Shown: in pieces, positions 9,052-19,169 of the stretch | Numbering within the stretch: position 1 is the first letter of the stretch | How the letters are laid out: the number at the start of each line of letters is the position of its first letter | NCBI RefSeq assembly: GCF_008365405.1 | Contig: NZ_QOKV01000014.1 | Coordinates: forward strand, 105,791 to 169,790 | DNA: 64,000 nucleotides | Direction of reading: 5' to 3' | DNA from: Azospirillum brasilense | Lineage (GTDB): Bacteria > Pseudomonadota > Alphaproteobacteria > Azospirillales > Azospirillaceae | The notes under the pieces: model-generated | The model's database searches: none | What the model saw: the letters and a program-made list of their open reading frames with translations, nothing else | Told to the model about the DNA's origin: nothing | Translations under genes and position numbers: made by a program

Positions 9052-9462
9052 ATGCCCGAGACCCCGCCCCCCACCGCCGAATCCCTGCACGCCCTGCTGG
9101 ACCGCTATTTGCGCTGCCCGTCCGAGCCGCTGCGCGGGGAACTGAACCAAGCTCTGACCGCCTTCCAGACGGCCTGGATACACGCCCGCGCCGGGCAGGA
9201 CGCCCCGACGGCGCCCCAGCCCGCCCCTGCCGCGCCCAACCGTGCCCCGGCGAAGCCGAAATTCCCGATCGCCGCCGCCGATCTGGCGGTGCTGGAAAAG
9301 ATGGCCGGGGGCTGGGTCCCCACCGCGGCGGAGGTTCCCCGCTGGGTCTGGTTCGAGAATCGGGAGTTGGTGACGATGGAGCCCAACCCCGCCGGCAGCG
9401 GACCGGAGGTGATGCGCCTCGCACCCGCCGGCTGGGCCGCGTTGGGCCGCCAGCCGGGCTGA
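9052..9462 (+). CDS. Hypothetical protein
   Basis: A 136-residue protein I do not recognise. The N-terminal 45 residues look helical, a Pro/Ala-rich linker follows, and the C-terminal half (from about residue 70) is compact and contains several Trp residues. There is no signal peptide. The start is the ATG at 9052 after the plus-strand terminator, and the gene ends just before a bidirectional terminator shared with the BMP-protein gene. The Pro/Ala linker suggests two small domains. Confidence 0.65.
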   Translation: MPETPPPTAESLHALLDRYLRCPSEPLRGELNQALTAFQTAWIHARAGQDAPTAPQPAPAAPNRAPAKPKFPIAAADLAVLEKMAGGWVPTAAEVPRWVWFENRELVTMEPNPAGSGPEVMRLAPAGWAALGRQPG

Positions 9463-9474
9463 GAAGCGGGCAAC

Positions 9475-9503
9475 AAAAAAGGGAGGCCGAAGCCTCCCTT
9501 TTC
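9475..9503. terminator. Bidirectional intrinsic terminator
   Basis: GGGAGGC (9481-9487) and GCCTCCC (9492-9498) form a hairpin with A6 before and T4 after. On the minus strand the loop is the stable TTCG tetraloop followed by T6. It separates the convergent genes ending at 9462 and 9527. Confidence 0.85.
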
Positions 9504-9526
9504 CTTACTTGGCGACCGGTTCCGGC

Positions 9527-10618
9527 TTACTTCGGAACCTTGCCCTGCACGCCTTCGACGTACCAGTCCATCTTCAGGATCTGCTCGTCGGTGGCCTGCT
9601 TGCCCTCGGCGATCACGACCTTGCCGGACTGGTCCTTCACCGGACCCTGGAAGGAGTGGCGCTTGCCTTCCATGATGTCGGTGCGGGTCTTCTCGGCCGC
9701 CGCGACGACGTCCGCCGGGAGAGCCGGGTTGTAGGGGGCCAGGAACAGCATGTGGTCCTTGAAGCCGCCCCAGGTGTCCTGCGACTTCCAGGAGCCGTCC
9801 AGCGCCGCCTTGACGCGGTTCACGTAATACTCGCGCCAATCGTCGACGATGGCGGTGAGGTGCGCCTTCGGGCCGAAGCGGGTCATGTCCGACGACTGGC
9901 CGAACACCCACAGGCCGCGCTCCTGCGCGACCTGGATGGCCGCCGGGCTGTCGGTGTGCAGCGAGATCACGTCGGCGCCCTGGTCGATCAGGGCCTTGGC
10001 CGCCTCGGCTTCCTTGCCGGGATCGTACCAGCTGTTCACCCAGACCACGCGCACCTCGGCCTTCGGGTTCACCTCGCGCATGGCGATGGTAAAGGCGTTG
10101 ATGCCGCTGACGACCTCGGGAATCGGGAAGGAGCCGATGTAGCCGATGATGTTCGACTTGGTCATCTTGCCGGCGATCTGGCCGATGACCGTGCGGGCCT
10201 CGTAGAAGCGCGCGGAATAGGTGGCGACGTTGGCCGAGCGCTTGTAGCCGGTGGCGTGCTCGAACTTCACGTCGGGATGGCGCTGCGCGACCTTCAGCGT
10301 CGGGTTCATGAAGCCGAAGGAGGTCGTGAAGATCAGCTTGTGGCCGGAGGAGGCGAGCTGCTCGATCACGCGCTCGGCGTCGGCACCCTCGGGCACGTTC
10401 TCGACGAAGGTGGTGGTGACCTTGTCGCCCAGCTCCTTCTCCACGGCCAGACGGCCCTGGTCGTGCTGGTAGCTGTAGCCGTGGTCGCTGATCGGACCGA
10501 CATAGACGAAGCCGACCTTCATCTTCTCTTGCGCGTCGGCCGCGCCGACGCCCAGCGCCAGCATGGCGGCGCCGGTGGCCAGACCCATCAGGGCCTTGCC
10601 CATGGTCCTTCTGTTCAC
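9527..10618 (-). CDS. BMP-family ABC transporter substrate-binding protein
   Basis: A 363-residue periplasmic binding protein of the BMP (Med/PnrA-like) family, whose members bind purine or other nucleosides. A signal peptide ends near AADAQ at residue 30. The mature protein contains VGFVYVGPISDHGYS and an FTTSFGFMNP segment typical of the family. I favour the GTG at 10618, which has GGGAG eight bases upstream, over the ATG at 10603, whose AAGG is too close. It is the last gene of the minus-strand unit ATPase-permease-permease-binding protein and ends at a strong terminator. Substrate identity is inferred from family only. Confidence 0.9.
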   Translation of the reverse strand: MNRRTMGKALMGLATGAAMLALGVGAADAQEKMKVGFVYVGPISDHGYSYQHDQGRLAVEKELGDKVTTTFVENVPEGADAERVIEQLASSGHKLIFTTSFGFMNPTLKVAQRHPDVKFEHATGYKRSANVATYSARFYEARTVIGQIAGKMTKSNIIGYIGSFPIPEVVSGINAFTIAMREVNPKAEVRVVWVNSWYDPGKEAEAAKALIDQGADVISLHTDSPAAIQVAQERGLWVFGQSSDMTRFGPKAHLTAIVDDWREYYVNRVKAALDGSWKSQDTWGGFKDHMLFLAPYNPALPADVVAAAEKTRTDIMEGKRHSFQGPVKDQSGKVVIAEGKQATDEQILKMDWYVEGVQGKVPK

Positions 10619-10682
10619 GTGTTTGCTCCCTGATCCAATTGATTGAGCACGAACGTAAGACTTGCCGATATCCCGGCGCCCG

Positions 10683-11615
10683 TCAGGCGTCAGGATGGAA
10701 GACTTTCCCGAGGCTGGCCGGCGCGTTCAGCCGGATTCGGGCGACATCCCGTGAAATCACCACCAGGACGATGACGGTAGCCAGATAAGGCAGCATCGAC
10801 AAGAGTTGTGACGGAATGTCGATTCCCAGCCCCTGGACGTGGAGCTGCGCGATGGTCACCCCACCGAACAGCCACGCGCCGAGCAGCACGCGACCGGGCT
10901 TCCAGGTGGCGAAGACCACCAGCGCCAGCGCGATCCAGCCGCGCCCGGAGGAGATGCCCTCCGCCCACATCGGCGTGTAGTCGAGCGAGAGAAAGGCCCC
11001 GCCCATGCCGCTCATCGCGCCGCCGAACAGCACCGCGAGGAAGCGGATGCGGATGACCTTGTAGCCGAGCGCGTGGGCGGCCGCGTGGTTTTCGCCCACC
11101 GCGCGCAGGATCAGCCCCTTGCGCGTGGCGTAGAGGAACCAGTGCACAGCCGGCACCGCCGCCAGCGCCAGATAGACCAGCGCGTCCTGCCCGAACAGCG
11201 CCTTGCCGATCACCGGCAGGTCGGTCAGGCCGGGGATGTAGAGTTCCGGCACGTCGGCGATGGGAATGCCGACGAAGCCCTGCCCGATCAGCGCCGACAG
11301 GCCGACGCCGAACAGCGTCAGCGCGAGGCCGGTCGCCACCTGGTTGGCGAGCAGGAGCAGGGTCAGCATGCCGAACAGCGCCGCCATCCCCGCCCCCGCT
11401 GCGGCCCCCGCGACGAATCCGGCGGTGGAGCTGCCGGTCTGAACCGCAACGGCGAAGCCGCAGACGGCGCCGACCAGCATCATGCCCTCGACGCCGAGGT
11501 TCAGGACGCCGGACTTCTCCACCACCAGTTCGCCGAGTGCGGCGAACAGCAGCGGCGTGGCGGCGGCCAGCATGGCCGCGAGGATCGGGCCGAGAAGGGC
11601 CAGTTCGGCGCTCAT
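10683..11615 (-). CDS. ABC transporter permease, nucleoside-type (second subunit)
   Basis: A 310-residue inner-membrane permease of the BPD_transp_2 family, with about eight to nine hydrophobic segments and the conserved GENHAAAHALGYKV cytoplasmic loop near residue 195 that contacts the ATPase. It starts at the ATG complementary to 11613-11615, which overlaps the stop of the upstream permease in an ATGA arrangement, so translation is coupled. It pairs with the other permease to form the channel that takes substrate from the BMP binding protein. Confidence 0.9.
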   Translation of the reverse strand: MSAELALLGPILAAMLAAATPLLFAALGELVVEKSGVLNLGVEGMMLVGAVCGFAVAVQTGSSTAGFVAGAAAGAGMAALFGMLTLLLLANQVATGLALTLFGVGLSALIGQGFVGIPIADVPELYIPGLTDLPVIGKALFGQDALVYLALAAVPAVHWFLYATRKGLILRAVGENHAAAHALGYKVIRIRFLAVLFGGAMSGMGGAFLSLDYTPMWAEGISSGRGWIALALVVFATWKPGRVLLGAWLFGGVTIAQLHVQGLGIDIPSQLLSMLPYLATVIVLVVISRDVARIRLNAPASLGKVFHPDA

Positions 11616-12712
11616 GCCGCGGCCCTCCCCACCCCGGACCCGGCAGCCCGCTTCGCGCCGAAGCGCACGCGGTAGCGGATCAGCACGTCGGTCGCCAGCA
11701 GGAAGAACAGCAGCATGCCCTGGAACACGCCGGTGATGGCCTTGGGCAGGCCCAGCGCGATCTGCGCCGCCTCCCCGCCGATGAAGGACAGCGCCATCAG
11801 GAAGCCGGCCAGCAGGATGCCCACCGGGTGCAGCCGCCCCAGGAAGGCGACGATGATGGCGGTGTAGCCGTAGCCGGGGGAGATGGTCGGGTTCATCTGC
11901 CCGATCGGCCCGGCGACCTCGCCCAGCCCGGCCAAGCCGGCCAGCGCGCCGGACAGCAGCAGCGTCAGCCAGATGATCTTCTTCTGGTTGAAGCCGGCGT
12001 AGCCCGCCGCCGTCGGGGTCAGGCCGATGACCTTGATCTGGAAGCCGATGAAGGTGCGCGCCATCAGGAACCAACCCGCCGCCACCGCCAGCAGGGCGAA
12101 CAGCGACCCCAGATGCACGCGCGTCCCGGCGACCAGCAATGGCAGCACCGCGTCGGCCTCGAACAGGCGGGATTCCGGGAAGGCGAAGCCGTCCGGATCG
12201 CGGTAAGGGCCGTGCATCAGGTAGTTCAGCAGATGCAGCGCCACATAGTTGAGCATCAGGCTGGTCAGGATCTCGCTGGCGTTGAAGCGCACCCGCAGGA
12301 AGGCGGGAATCGCCGCCCACAGGGCGCCGCCGGCCATGCCCGCGACGATCATCAACGGCAGCAGCCACCAGCCGCCCTCGCCGTAGAAGGCCAGCGCCAG
12401 ACCGCCGCCGGTGATGGCGCCGAGCGTGAGCTGCCCCTCGGCCCCGATGTTCCAGACGTTGGCGCGGAAGCCGATGGCCAGCCCGATGGCGCAGAGCACC
12501 AAGGGTGTCGCCTTGACCGCCAGCTCACCCAGGCCACGCAGCGACAGCAGCGGCGCGATGAAGAAGGCGTGCAGCGCCTTCACCGGGTCGAAGCCCATGG
12601 CCCAGAACAGCAGGAAGCCGCTGACGAGCGTGAGCGCGACCGCCAGCAGCGGCGTGGCGTAGACCATCGCGCGCGACGCCTCGCCGCGGGGTTCGAGACG
12701 GAGGAGGGTCAT
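11612..12712 (-). CDS. ABC transporter permease, nucleoside-type (first subunit)
   Basis: A 366-residue BPD_transp_2 permease starting MTLLRLEPRGE, with a cytoplasmic N-terminus and about nine transmembrane helices beginning near residue 20. The conserved GFRANVWNIGAEGQ segment near residue 95 is diagnostic of the YufP/NupP type that works with BMP proteins. The ATG is complementary to 12710-12712 with GAGG nearby. Its stop overlaps the next permease. A GC-rich inverted repeat separates it from the ATPase gene upstream, but all four genes face the same way. Confidence 0.9.
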   Translation of the reverse strand: MTLLRLEPRGEASRAMVYATPLLAVALTLVSGFLLFWAMGFDPVKALHAFFIAPLLSLRGLGELAVKATPLVLCAIGLAIGFRANVWNIGAEGQLTLGAITGGGLALAFYGEGGWWLLPLMIVAGMAGGALWAAIPAFLRVRFNASEILTSLMLNYVALHLLNYLMHGPYRDPDGFAFPESRLFEADAVLPLLVAGTRVHLGSLFALLAVAAGWFLMARTFIGFQIKVIGLTPTAAGYAGFNQKKIIWLTLLLSGALAGLAGLGEVAGPIGQMNPTISPGYGYTAIIVAFLGRLHPVGILLAGFLMALSFIGGEAAQIALGLPKAITGVFQGMLLFFLLATDVLIRYRVRFGAKRAAGSGVGRAAA

Positions 12713-12734
12713 GCAAAGGCTCCGACGCACGTCG

Positions 12735-12881
12735 TCCCCTCTCCCGCCCCGGGAGAGGGTGGCCGCCGCAGGCGGCCGGGTGAGGGTGACGCAAGGATCA
12801 GGCGCTTTCTCCACGCCGGACCCTCACCCTTCCCGCGCGCCGCGCGGGTCCCTTCCCTCTCCCGGGACGGGAGAGGGGGCA
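12735..12881. repeat. GC-rich palindromic intergenic repeat pair
   Basis: The gap between the ATPase and permease genes holds two blocks of the form CCCTCTCCCG-n-CGGGAGAGGG (around 12735-12760 and 12853-12879) in inverted arrangement, with GGTGAGGGT/ACCCTCACC between them. A related element lies at 27641-27725. This is typical of dispersed palindromic repeats in alphaproteobacteria. Confidence 0.7.
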
Positions 12882-12889
12882 AGTCGCGT

Positions 12890-14437
<1,548 letters not shown>

Positions 14438-14768
14438 GGATGGGAAATCCAAGGAGACGAACCGGGTAGGGGTGAAGTCGGCAGGGCATTGCCAAAGCCA
14501 TGCCACTTTCGGAGAGTCTTGCCCGTCAAAGCTGTTCGCCGTCAACAGGGGAAGCGGTTGCCCAGCCTGCGGTCATTCGCCCCGTTTCAGGTGCCCCGTT
14601 CCAGGCGCCCGGGCAGCCCAACAAAGCGGCAGATGACCCAACAAATCAGCAGTTGCTTCGCACACGGACAGATGCCACGCCGCCGCACGGTTGACAAGAG
14701 GCCGCCGTCGTCATCAGCTATGGAAAGGGCCGCCATTTCCGGCGGCCTTTGCTTATGGAGCTTTTGGA
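14438..14768. other. Divergent intergenic region with a hairpin
   Basis: About 330 bases between the ABC ATPase gene and rnk. I see no convincing gene. A hairpin with GGCCGCC and GGCGGCC arms lies at about 14725-14746 and is followed by TTTGCTT just before rnk. A TTGACA at about 14692 has only a poor -10 partner. The region probably holds divergent promoters. Confidence 0.5.
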
Positions 14769-15182
14769 ATGAACCGCAAGTCGATGCTCGGCGATCCGCC
14801 GCCGATCCGAATCACCCCCCAGGATCTCGGGCGTCTCGACGTCCTTCTCGCCCATCTCAGCCGGCCCGCCGGTGTCATCGACTTCCTCCAGCGCGAGGTC
14901 GACCGCGCCGATGTCGCGGACCCTCCCGACGGCGGCGACGGCGGCACGCCCTTCGTCCGGCTCGGCAGCCGGGTCACCTTCGCGGACGACCGGGGCACGC
15001 GGCACACCGCCACACTCATCACACCGGACGAAGCGGCCCGGCGCCAGGACGGCATCTCGATCCTGACCCCGGTGGGCGCCGCCCTGCTCGGCCTGTCCGA
15101 GGGGCAATCCATCGCCTACGGCACGCTCGACGGCCGCACCAAGTCGGTGCAGGTCCTGCGGATCGAACCTCCAGCCGCCTGA
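14769..15182 (+). CDS. rnk: Rnk-type nucleoside diphosphate kinase regulator (GreA/GreB C-terminal fold)
   Basis: A 137-residue protein of the Rnk family, which binds RNA polymerase through a GreA/GreB-like C-terminal domain but lacks the long Gre coiled coil. The C-terminal part shows the family pattern VRLGSRVTF, then ISILTPVGAALLGLSEGQSI and a final VQVLRIEPP. The start is the ATG at 14769 with GGAG upstream. A 22-base hairpin follows the stop. In E. coli Rnk affects nucleotide pools; the role here is inferred from the family. Confidence 0.82.
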   Translation: MNRKSMLGDPPPIRITPQDLGRLDVLLAHLSRPAGVIDFLQREVDRADVADPPDGGDGGTPFVRLGSRVTFADDRGTRHTATLITPDEAARRQDGISILTPVGAALLGLSEGQSIAYGTLDGRTKSVQVLRIEPPAA

Positions 15183-15210
15183 CGGCCTATCTGAAGGTCT
15201 ATCGACCACG

Positions 15211-15257
15211 GCTTGCACCGTGGCGCGTCCGCGGAAAAGGCGGACGCGCCATGCAAG
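15211..15257 (+). other. Long hairpin between rnk and ygfZ
   Basis: GGCGCGTCCGC at 15222-15232 pairs perfectly with 15240-15250, and the flanking CTTGCA and TGCAAG extend the stem. The loop is short (GGAAAAG). There is no T-run, so it may be an RNA-stability or attenuation structure rather than a simple terminator. Confidence 0.6.
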
Positions 15258-15339
15258 GGCACAGCCCTCGCCACCCTTGCCTCCCCTGCCCCCTTCGCCC
15301 AACTATCGGGGACTTGGACGGGACAATCGGAGCAAGGGC

Positions 15340-16245
15340 ATGACGGCGGAACAGGCGGGCTACGCAATCCTGGAGGACCGGGGCGTCATCGCGGTCGCGG
15401 GGGAGGACCGGGCGGCCTTCCTGCAAGGGTTGGTGTCCAACGACGTGCGCCGCGTCACAGCGGACCGCGCCGTCTACGCCCTGTTCTTGACCCCCCAAGG
15501 CAAGTTCCTGCACGATTTCCGCATCGCCGAATCGGACGGCGCCCTCCTGCTCGACCCCGAGACGGACCGGCGCGAGGAATTCCTGCGCCGCCTGAAGATG
15601 TACAAGCTGCGCTCCAAGATCACGCTGGAGGACCGGGCCGGCGCCCTGATGGCCGTCGTCCTGTTTGGCGGCGACGCCCTCGCCCGGCTGGGCCTTCCGG
15701 AGGAGGCCGGCGCCGCGGTTCCCTTCGCGGGCGGCGTCGCCTTCACCGACCCGCGCCTGCCGGCGCTGGGCGCCCGCGCCTTCCTGCCGCGCGACGGCGC
15801 CGCGGCGGCGCTGGAGGCGGCGGGCTTCGTTCCGCGCGGCGCGGAGGACTACGACCGGCTGCGCCTTTCGCTGGGCGTTCCGGAGGGCAGCCGCGACCTC
15901 ACGCCGGACAAGGCGCTGCCCCTGGAGAACGATCTGGACGACCTCAACGCCATCTCCTGGGACAAGGGCTGCTACATGGGGCAGGAGCTGACCGCCCGCA
16001 CCAAGTACCGCGCCCTGATCAAGAAGAAGCTGTTCCCGGTGACGCTGGACGGCCCCCTGCCCACCCCTGGCACACCGGTGACGCTCGAGGGCAAGGAGGT
16101 CGGCGAGATCCGCAGCGGCCATGGCTCGACGGCGCTTGCCTTGTTGCGGCTGGAAGACCTCACCCGTGCGGGGCAAGACGGATTGGTCTTGACAGCCGGA
16201 GAGGCCACAGTCACGCCGGCAAAGCCAGTCTGGGCAAGCTTTTGA
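15340..16245 (+). CDS. ygfZ: Folate-binding protein YgfZ (Fe-S cluster assembly/repair)
   Basis: A 301-residue tetrahydrofolate-binding protein of the YgfZ/IBA57 family, which supports maintenance of certain Fe-S enzymes. The signature KGCYMGQE near residue 210 contains the invariant Cys. The N-terminus has the family pattern FLQGLVSNDV and TPQGKFLHDF. The ATG at 15340 is preceded by GGAGCAAGGG. The gene stands alone on the plus strand after rnk, with about 160 bases before the next gene. Confidence 0.93.
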   Translation: MTAEQAGYAILEDRGVIAVAGEDRAAFLQGLVSNDVRRVTADRAVYALFLTPQGKFLHDFRIAESDGALLLDPETDRREEFLRRLKMYKLRSKITLEDRAGALMAVVLFGGDALARLGLPEEAGAAVPFAGGVAFTDPRLPALGARAFLPRDGAAAALEAAGFVPRGAEDYDRLRLSLGVPEGSRDLTPDKALPLENDLDDLNAISWDKGCYMGQELTARTKYRALIKKKLFPVTLDGPLPTPGTPVTLEGKEVGEIRSGHGSTALALLRLEDLTRAGQDGLVLTAGEATVTPAKPVWASF

Positions 16246-16405
16246 GTTCTTCGTCACTTTTATTCCCGAAACTTGCACGGGCTAGCCGAAAGATTTTTCC
16301 GATTTCCCGCGTGACCATTCCCGCCGAGCCCCTGTTGTCGTTGTGCCTTGCCGAGACAAACCAAGGCACTCAACCGACACGCCGAAACACGGAGAGGAGT
16401 GAGTT

Positions 16406-17026
16406 ATGCGTAGGGAAATCATCGCTGCTGCGTCCGTCCTGGCGCTGATGACCGGCACGGCGATGGCGCAGACCACGTCGCCGACCACCGGCAGCCCCGC
16501 CACCGGCGCCCCGACCGCGACCGAGATGAACAAGAGCGGCAGCGCCCCGGGTAGCGCTGCGACCGGCAGCGCCACAACCGGCAGCGCCTCCGAGCTGACC
16601 GGCGGCCAGATGGCCAGCGCCGAGAACATGATGGGCAAGAACGTCTACGGCACCGACAACGAGAAGGTCGGCGAGGTCGAGGACATCATCCTCGACAGCA
16701 ACGGCAAGGCCCAGCAGCTCGTGATCTCCTCGGGCGGCTTCCTCGGCATCGGCGAGAAGCAGATCGCCGTGGACATCGGCAAAGCCAACTGGGACGCCCA
16801 GCAGGAGCGCGTCCAGCTCTCGGGCATGACCCGCGATCAGGTGAAGGAAATGCCGGAGTTCGAATACTCCGACACCACCACCTCGCTGAACCGCAACAAG
16901 GACAAGGCCGGCGACACGGTGAACGGTGCGGCGAGCCGCTCCTCCACCGGCACCTCCGGCACCATGACCGCTCCGGGCGGCGCCACCGGCACTCCGCCGG
17001 CCGCCCCGTCGGGCACCGGCCAGTAA
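16406..17026 (+). CDS. Secreted PRC-barrel domain protein
   Basis: A 206-residue exported protein. A signal peptide is expected to be cut after AMA near residue 21. A low-complexity Thr/Gly/Ser/Ala stretch covers about residues 22-65, then a PRC-barrel domain (MGKNVYGTDNEKVGEVEDII through the Trp near 130), and a second Ser/Thr/Gly/Pro-rich tail. PRC-barrels occur in RNA-processing and photosynthetic proteins and in many periplasmic stress proteins. The ATG follows GGAGAGGAG. It ends at a bidirectional terminator, so it is probably monocistronic. Confidence 0.85.
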   Translation: MRREIIAAASVLALMTGTAMAQTTSPTTGSPATGAPTATEMNKSGSAPGSAATGSATTGSASELTGGQMASAENMMGKNVYGTDNEKVGEVEDIILDSNGKAQQLVISSGGFLGIGEKQIAVDIGKANWDAQQERVQLSGMTRDQVKEMPEFEYSDTTTSLNRNKDKAGDTVNGAASRSSTGTSGTMTAPGGATGTPPAAPSGTGQ

Positions 17027-17043
17027 CAGCCGGTCCGGTCATG

Positions 17044-17077
17044 AAAAGCCCCCGCGGCCCAGCGCCGCGGGGGCTTT
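17044..17077. terminator. Bidirectional intrinsic terminator
   Basis: GCCCCCGCGGC (17048-17058) pairs with GCCGCGGGGGC (17064-17074), with AAAA before and TTT after. It lies between the convergent PRC-barrel and COG4315 genes. Confidence 0.85.
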
Positions 17078-17096
17078 CCCCTGTTCAGGGCCGTGC

Positions 17097-17495
17097 TTAC
17101 GGACGCGCGACGTGCCAGACGTTGTTCACCCCGTCACCGGTGGTGTCGCCCGGCTTGCCGTCCTTCGCCCAGCCATAGAGCGGTTTCCCCTTGTAGGCCC
17201 ATTGCATGGAGCCGTCGTCGCGGGTGACGACCGAATAATCGCCCATCGCCTTTGCGCCCGCCGGGGCCATCAGCGGCGGCCAGTTGGCGGCGCACTGCCC
17301 GTTGCAGGCGGACTTGCCGCCCGAATCGCGGTCGAAGACGTAGAGAGTCATGCCCTTGCTGTCGGTCAGCACAGGGCCGCCGGCCGACTGGCCGGTCTTG
17401 GCGGGCATGGCGCCCTGCGCGAAGGCGGACGGCGCCACGAGGCCGAGCGCCAGCGCGGTCGCCGCGGCGGCGGTGAAGCGGGTGAAGCGGTGCAT
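17097..17495 (-). CDS. Secreted COG4315-family protein
   Basis: A 132-residue exported protein with a signal peptide ending near AFAQ at residue 27. The mature part holds the two-repeat pattern of the COG4315 lipoprotein-repeat family: LTDSKGMTLYVFDRD followed by CNGQCAANWPPL, then YKGKPLYGWAKD and a final NNVWHVARP. The two Cys residues probably form a disulfide. The ATG complementary to 17493-17495 has GGGAGG eight bases upstream. The function of this widespread family is not known. It is convergent with the PRC-barrel gene. Confidence 0.85.
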   Translation of the reverse strand: MHRFTRFTAAAATALALGLVAPSAFAQGAMPAKTGQSAGGPVLTDSKGMTLYVFDRDSGGKSACNGQCAANWPPLMAPAGAKAMGDYSVVTRDDGSMQWAYKGKPLYGWAKDGKPGDTTGDGVNNVWHVARP

Positions 17496-17596
17496 GGACG
17501 GAACCTCCCTGTCGTGACGGGGTGGGCAATCGGACCCGGCCCTCACTGACAGGACGCCCACCGCGGCGCTTTATTCCATCCTCACCCGATCGATGA

Positions 17597-18295
17597 TCAC
17601 GCCCGCAGCAGATCGACGAAGCGGCGGCAGGCAGCGATGTCCACGCGCAGGGCGGCGCGGCGCTTGGTCGCCTCCGGGTCCTCGCCCCAGGCTTCGATCT
17701 GGAAGGTCTCGTCGAGCTGCGACACCTCGAACGCCTCTTCGGCGTCGATCCGCCCCTCGACCAGCGCCAGCGCGACGATCAGTGAGCCGCAGGAACCGGT
17801 CGCGGTCTGGAGTGCCGACAGCGTCCAGTCGTCGTAGGCCTCCACCGCGTTGCGCAAGGCGCGCAGCGCCTCGGGCGGCTGCGGCTTGGGCATCAGCCCG
17901 GCGTTGACGTGCAACGGCGCGTCGTAGCGCAGCGTCGCCCAATCGAGCAGCGGCTGCCAGCGCTGCGCCTGCCGCTCCACCAAGTTCCGGGGATGCTCCG
18001 CGCGGTAGCAGAGCAGGTCCGTCTCCGCATAGGCGGCCACGCCGTCCACGATGGCGGCCCGGCCCTTGCTGATCAGGTCCACCGCCGTGCTGGCGAGTTG
18101 CATCAGCGGCATGCTGTCCGGGGCGATGTCCTCGGGCTGGGCGTCCCATTCGGCGGCGACGGCCTGGGCCAGCGGCCAACTCGCGAAGACCAGCGGCGCC
18201 TTGGCCGGGCTGCGGATCGGGCGGTTGTCCAGGCGCACCTCGAAGCCGCCGCCGGCGGCCTCGTCGACAGAGGCGGTCTTATAGAAGCGCTTCAT
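17597..18295 (-). CDS. ATP12-family F1-ATPase assembly chaperone
   Basis: A 232-residue protein of the ATP12 family, which in mitochondria binds the F1 alpha subunit before assembly and is found in alphaproteobacteria. Conserved features are KRFYKTASV at the start, LDNRPIRSPAK, AAEWDAQ, MPLMQLASTAVD, TDLLCYRAEHP and the SQLDETFQIEAWGED segment near the C-terminus. The start is the ATG complementary to 18293-18295. It lies 21 bases downstream of the HAD phosphatase gene, so the two are probably cotranscribed, an arrangement seen in related bacteria. Confidence 0.92.
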   Translation of the reverse strand: MKRFYKTASVDEAAGGGFEVRLDNRPIRSPAKAPLVFASWPLAQAVAAEWDAQPEDIAPDSMPLMQLASTAVDLISKGRAAIVDGVAAYAETDLLCYRAEHPRNLVERQAQRWQPLLDWATLRYDAPLHVNAGLMPKPQPPEALRALRNAVEAYDDWTLSALQTATGSCGSLIVALALVEGRIDAEEAFEVSQLDETFQIEAWGEDPEATKRRAALRVDIAACRRFVDLLRA

Positions 18296-18316
18296 CAGGG
18301 TCCTTCGAATGCTCTC

Positions 18317-19006
18317 TTAACGGTGCAACAGGTCCAGCACGGCGCCGGCCACCGCGCGCCCGCGATGGACGATGCGGTCGGCCCCGGCACTCTCCAGTTC
18401 GGCCACAGCGTGATAGCCCCAGGAGACGCCGACCGACGCGACCCGCGCGTTGCGGGCCATCTGCATGTCGTAGGTGGTGTCGCCGATCACAACCGTCCGC
18501 GCCGCCTCCACCCCGGTTTCGGCCAGGGCGCGGAAGACCATGTCGGGGTGCGGCTTGCCGGGGCCGATGTCGCTGGTCTGGAGCGTGACGAAGCGCTCCG
18601 CCAGCCCGTGATGGGCCAGCACGGCGTCCAGTCCACGGCGCGACTTGCCGGTCGCCACGCCCAGCAGCACGCCCTCCGCCTCCAGCGCGTCCAGCGTGTC
18701 GCGCAGGCCGGGGAACAGCGGCTCGTGCAGGTCGCCGCGGTGGCGCAGAGCGGCGAAGGCGTCCTTGTAGCTTTCCGCGACGGCCACATGGCGGTCGGTG
18801 TCGAGGTTCGGCAGCAGGTGCGACACCGCCTGCACCAGCGGCAGCCCGACCATGCGGCGCACCTCCAGCGGGTCCGGCTCGCCCAGACCGTGGGCGGCCC
18901 AGGCGGTGGTCATGGCGTCGATGATGGCGAACTGGCTGTCCACCAGCGTGCCGTCGCAATCGAACAGGGCCAGCCGCAGGGGACGGGCATTCTCTGAGCT
19001 GCTCAC
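18317..19006 (-). CDS. HAD hydrolase, phosphoglycolate-phosphatase-like
   Basis: A 229-residue phosphatase of the HAD superfamily. Motif I is FDCDGTLVDS with the nucleophile Asp, motif II is the Thr in VATGKS, the Lys is in GKPHPDM, and the acidic motif IV is GDTTYDM. The cap domain places it with phosphoglycolate-phosphatase-like enzymes. The start is ambiguous: GGAGG is only two bases from the ATG at 19012 but eight from the GTG at 19006, so I favour the GTG. It sits in front of the ATP12 gene on the same strand. Confidence 0.85.
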   Translation of the reverse strand: MSSSENARPLRLALFDCDGTLVDSQFAIIDAMTTAWAAHGLGEPDPLEVRRMVGLPLVQAVSHLLPNLDTDRHVAVAESYKDAFAALRHRGDLHEPLFPGLRDTLDALEAEGVLLGVATGKSRRGLDAVLAHHGLAERFVTLQTSDIGPGKPHPDMVFRALAETGVEAARTVVIGDTTYDMQMARNARVASVGVSWGYHAVAELESAGADRIVHRGRAVAGAVLDLLHR

Positions 19007-19071
19007 GAGCATCGCCTCCGGGACGCGGGTCGTACCGGACTTATGCGGCCCGCATTGGGAAAGCGCAACTC

Positions 19072-19169
19072 ATACGGCCGGAGAACGATCATTTGAATCG
19101 TTTTCCGGCCGTATAACCCGACAGATCAATGCCAGAGCATTGATCGAAAGGGTGATGCCAAAGGCATCA
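19072..19169. repeat. Cluster of three consecutive hairpins
   Basis: Arms at 19072-19089 and 19097-19114 match over 18 bases with one mismatch and a 7-base loop. A second stem, GATCAATGC/GCATTGATC, follows at about 19124-19145. A third, GTGATGCC-aaa-GGCATCAC, overlaps the benE stop codon at 19167-19169. The last could end benE transcripts. Confidence 0.7.

Noticed and set aside
14692..14720. TTGACA as an rnk promoter
   Set aside because: No acceptable -10 lies at 16-18 bases; the nearest (AGCTAT) needs 19.
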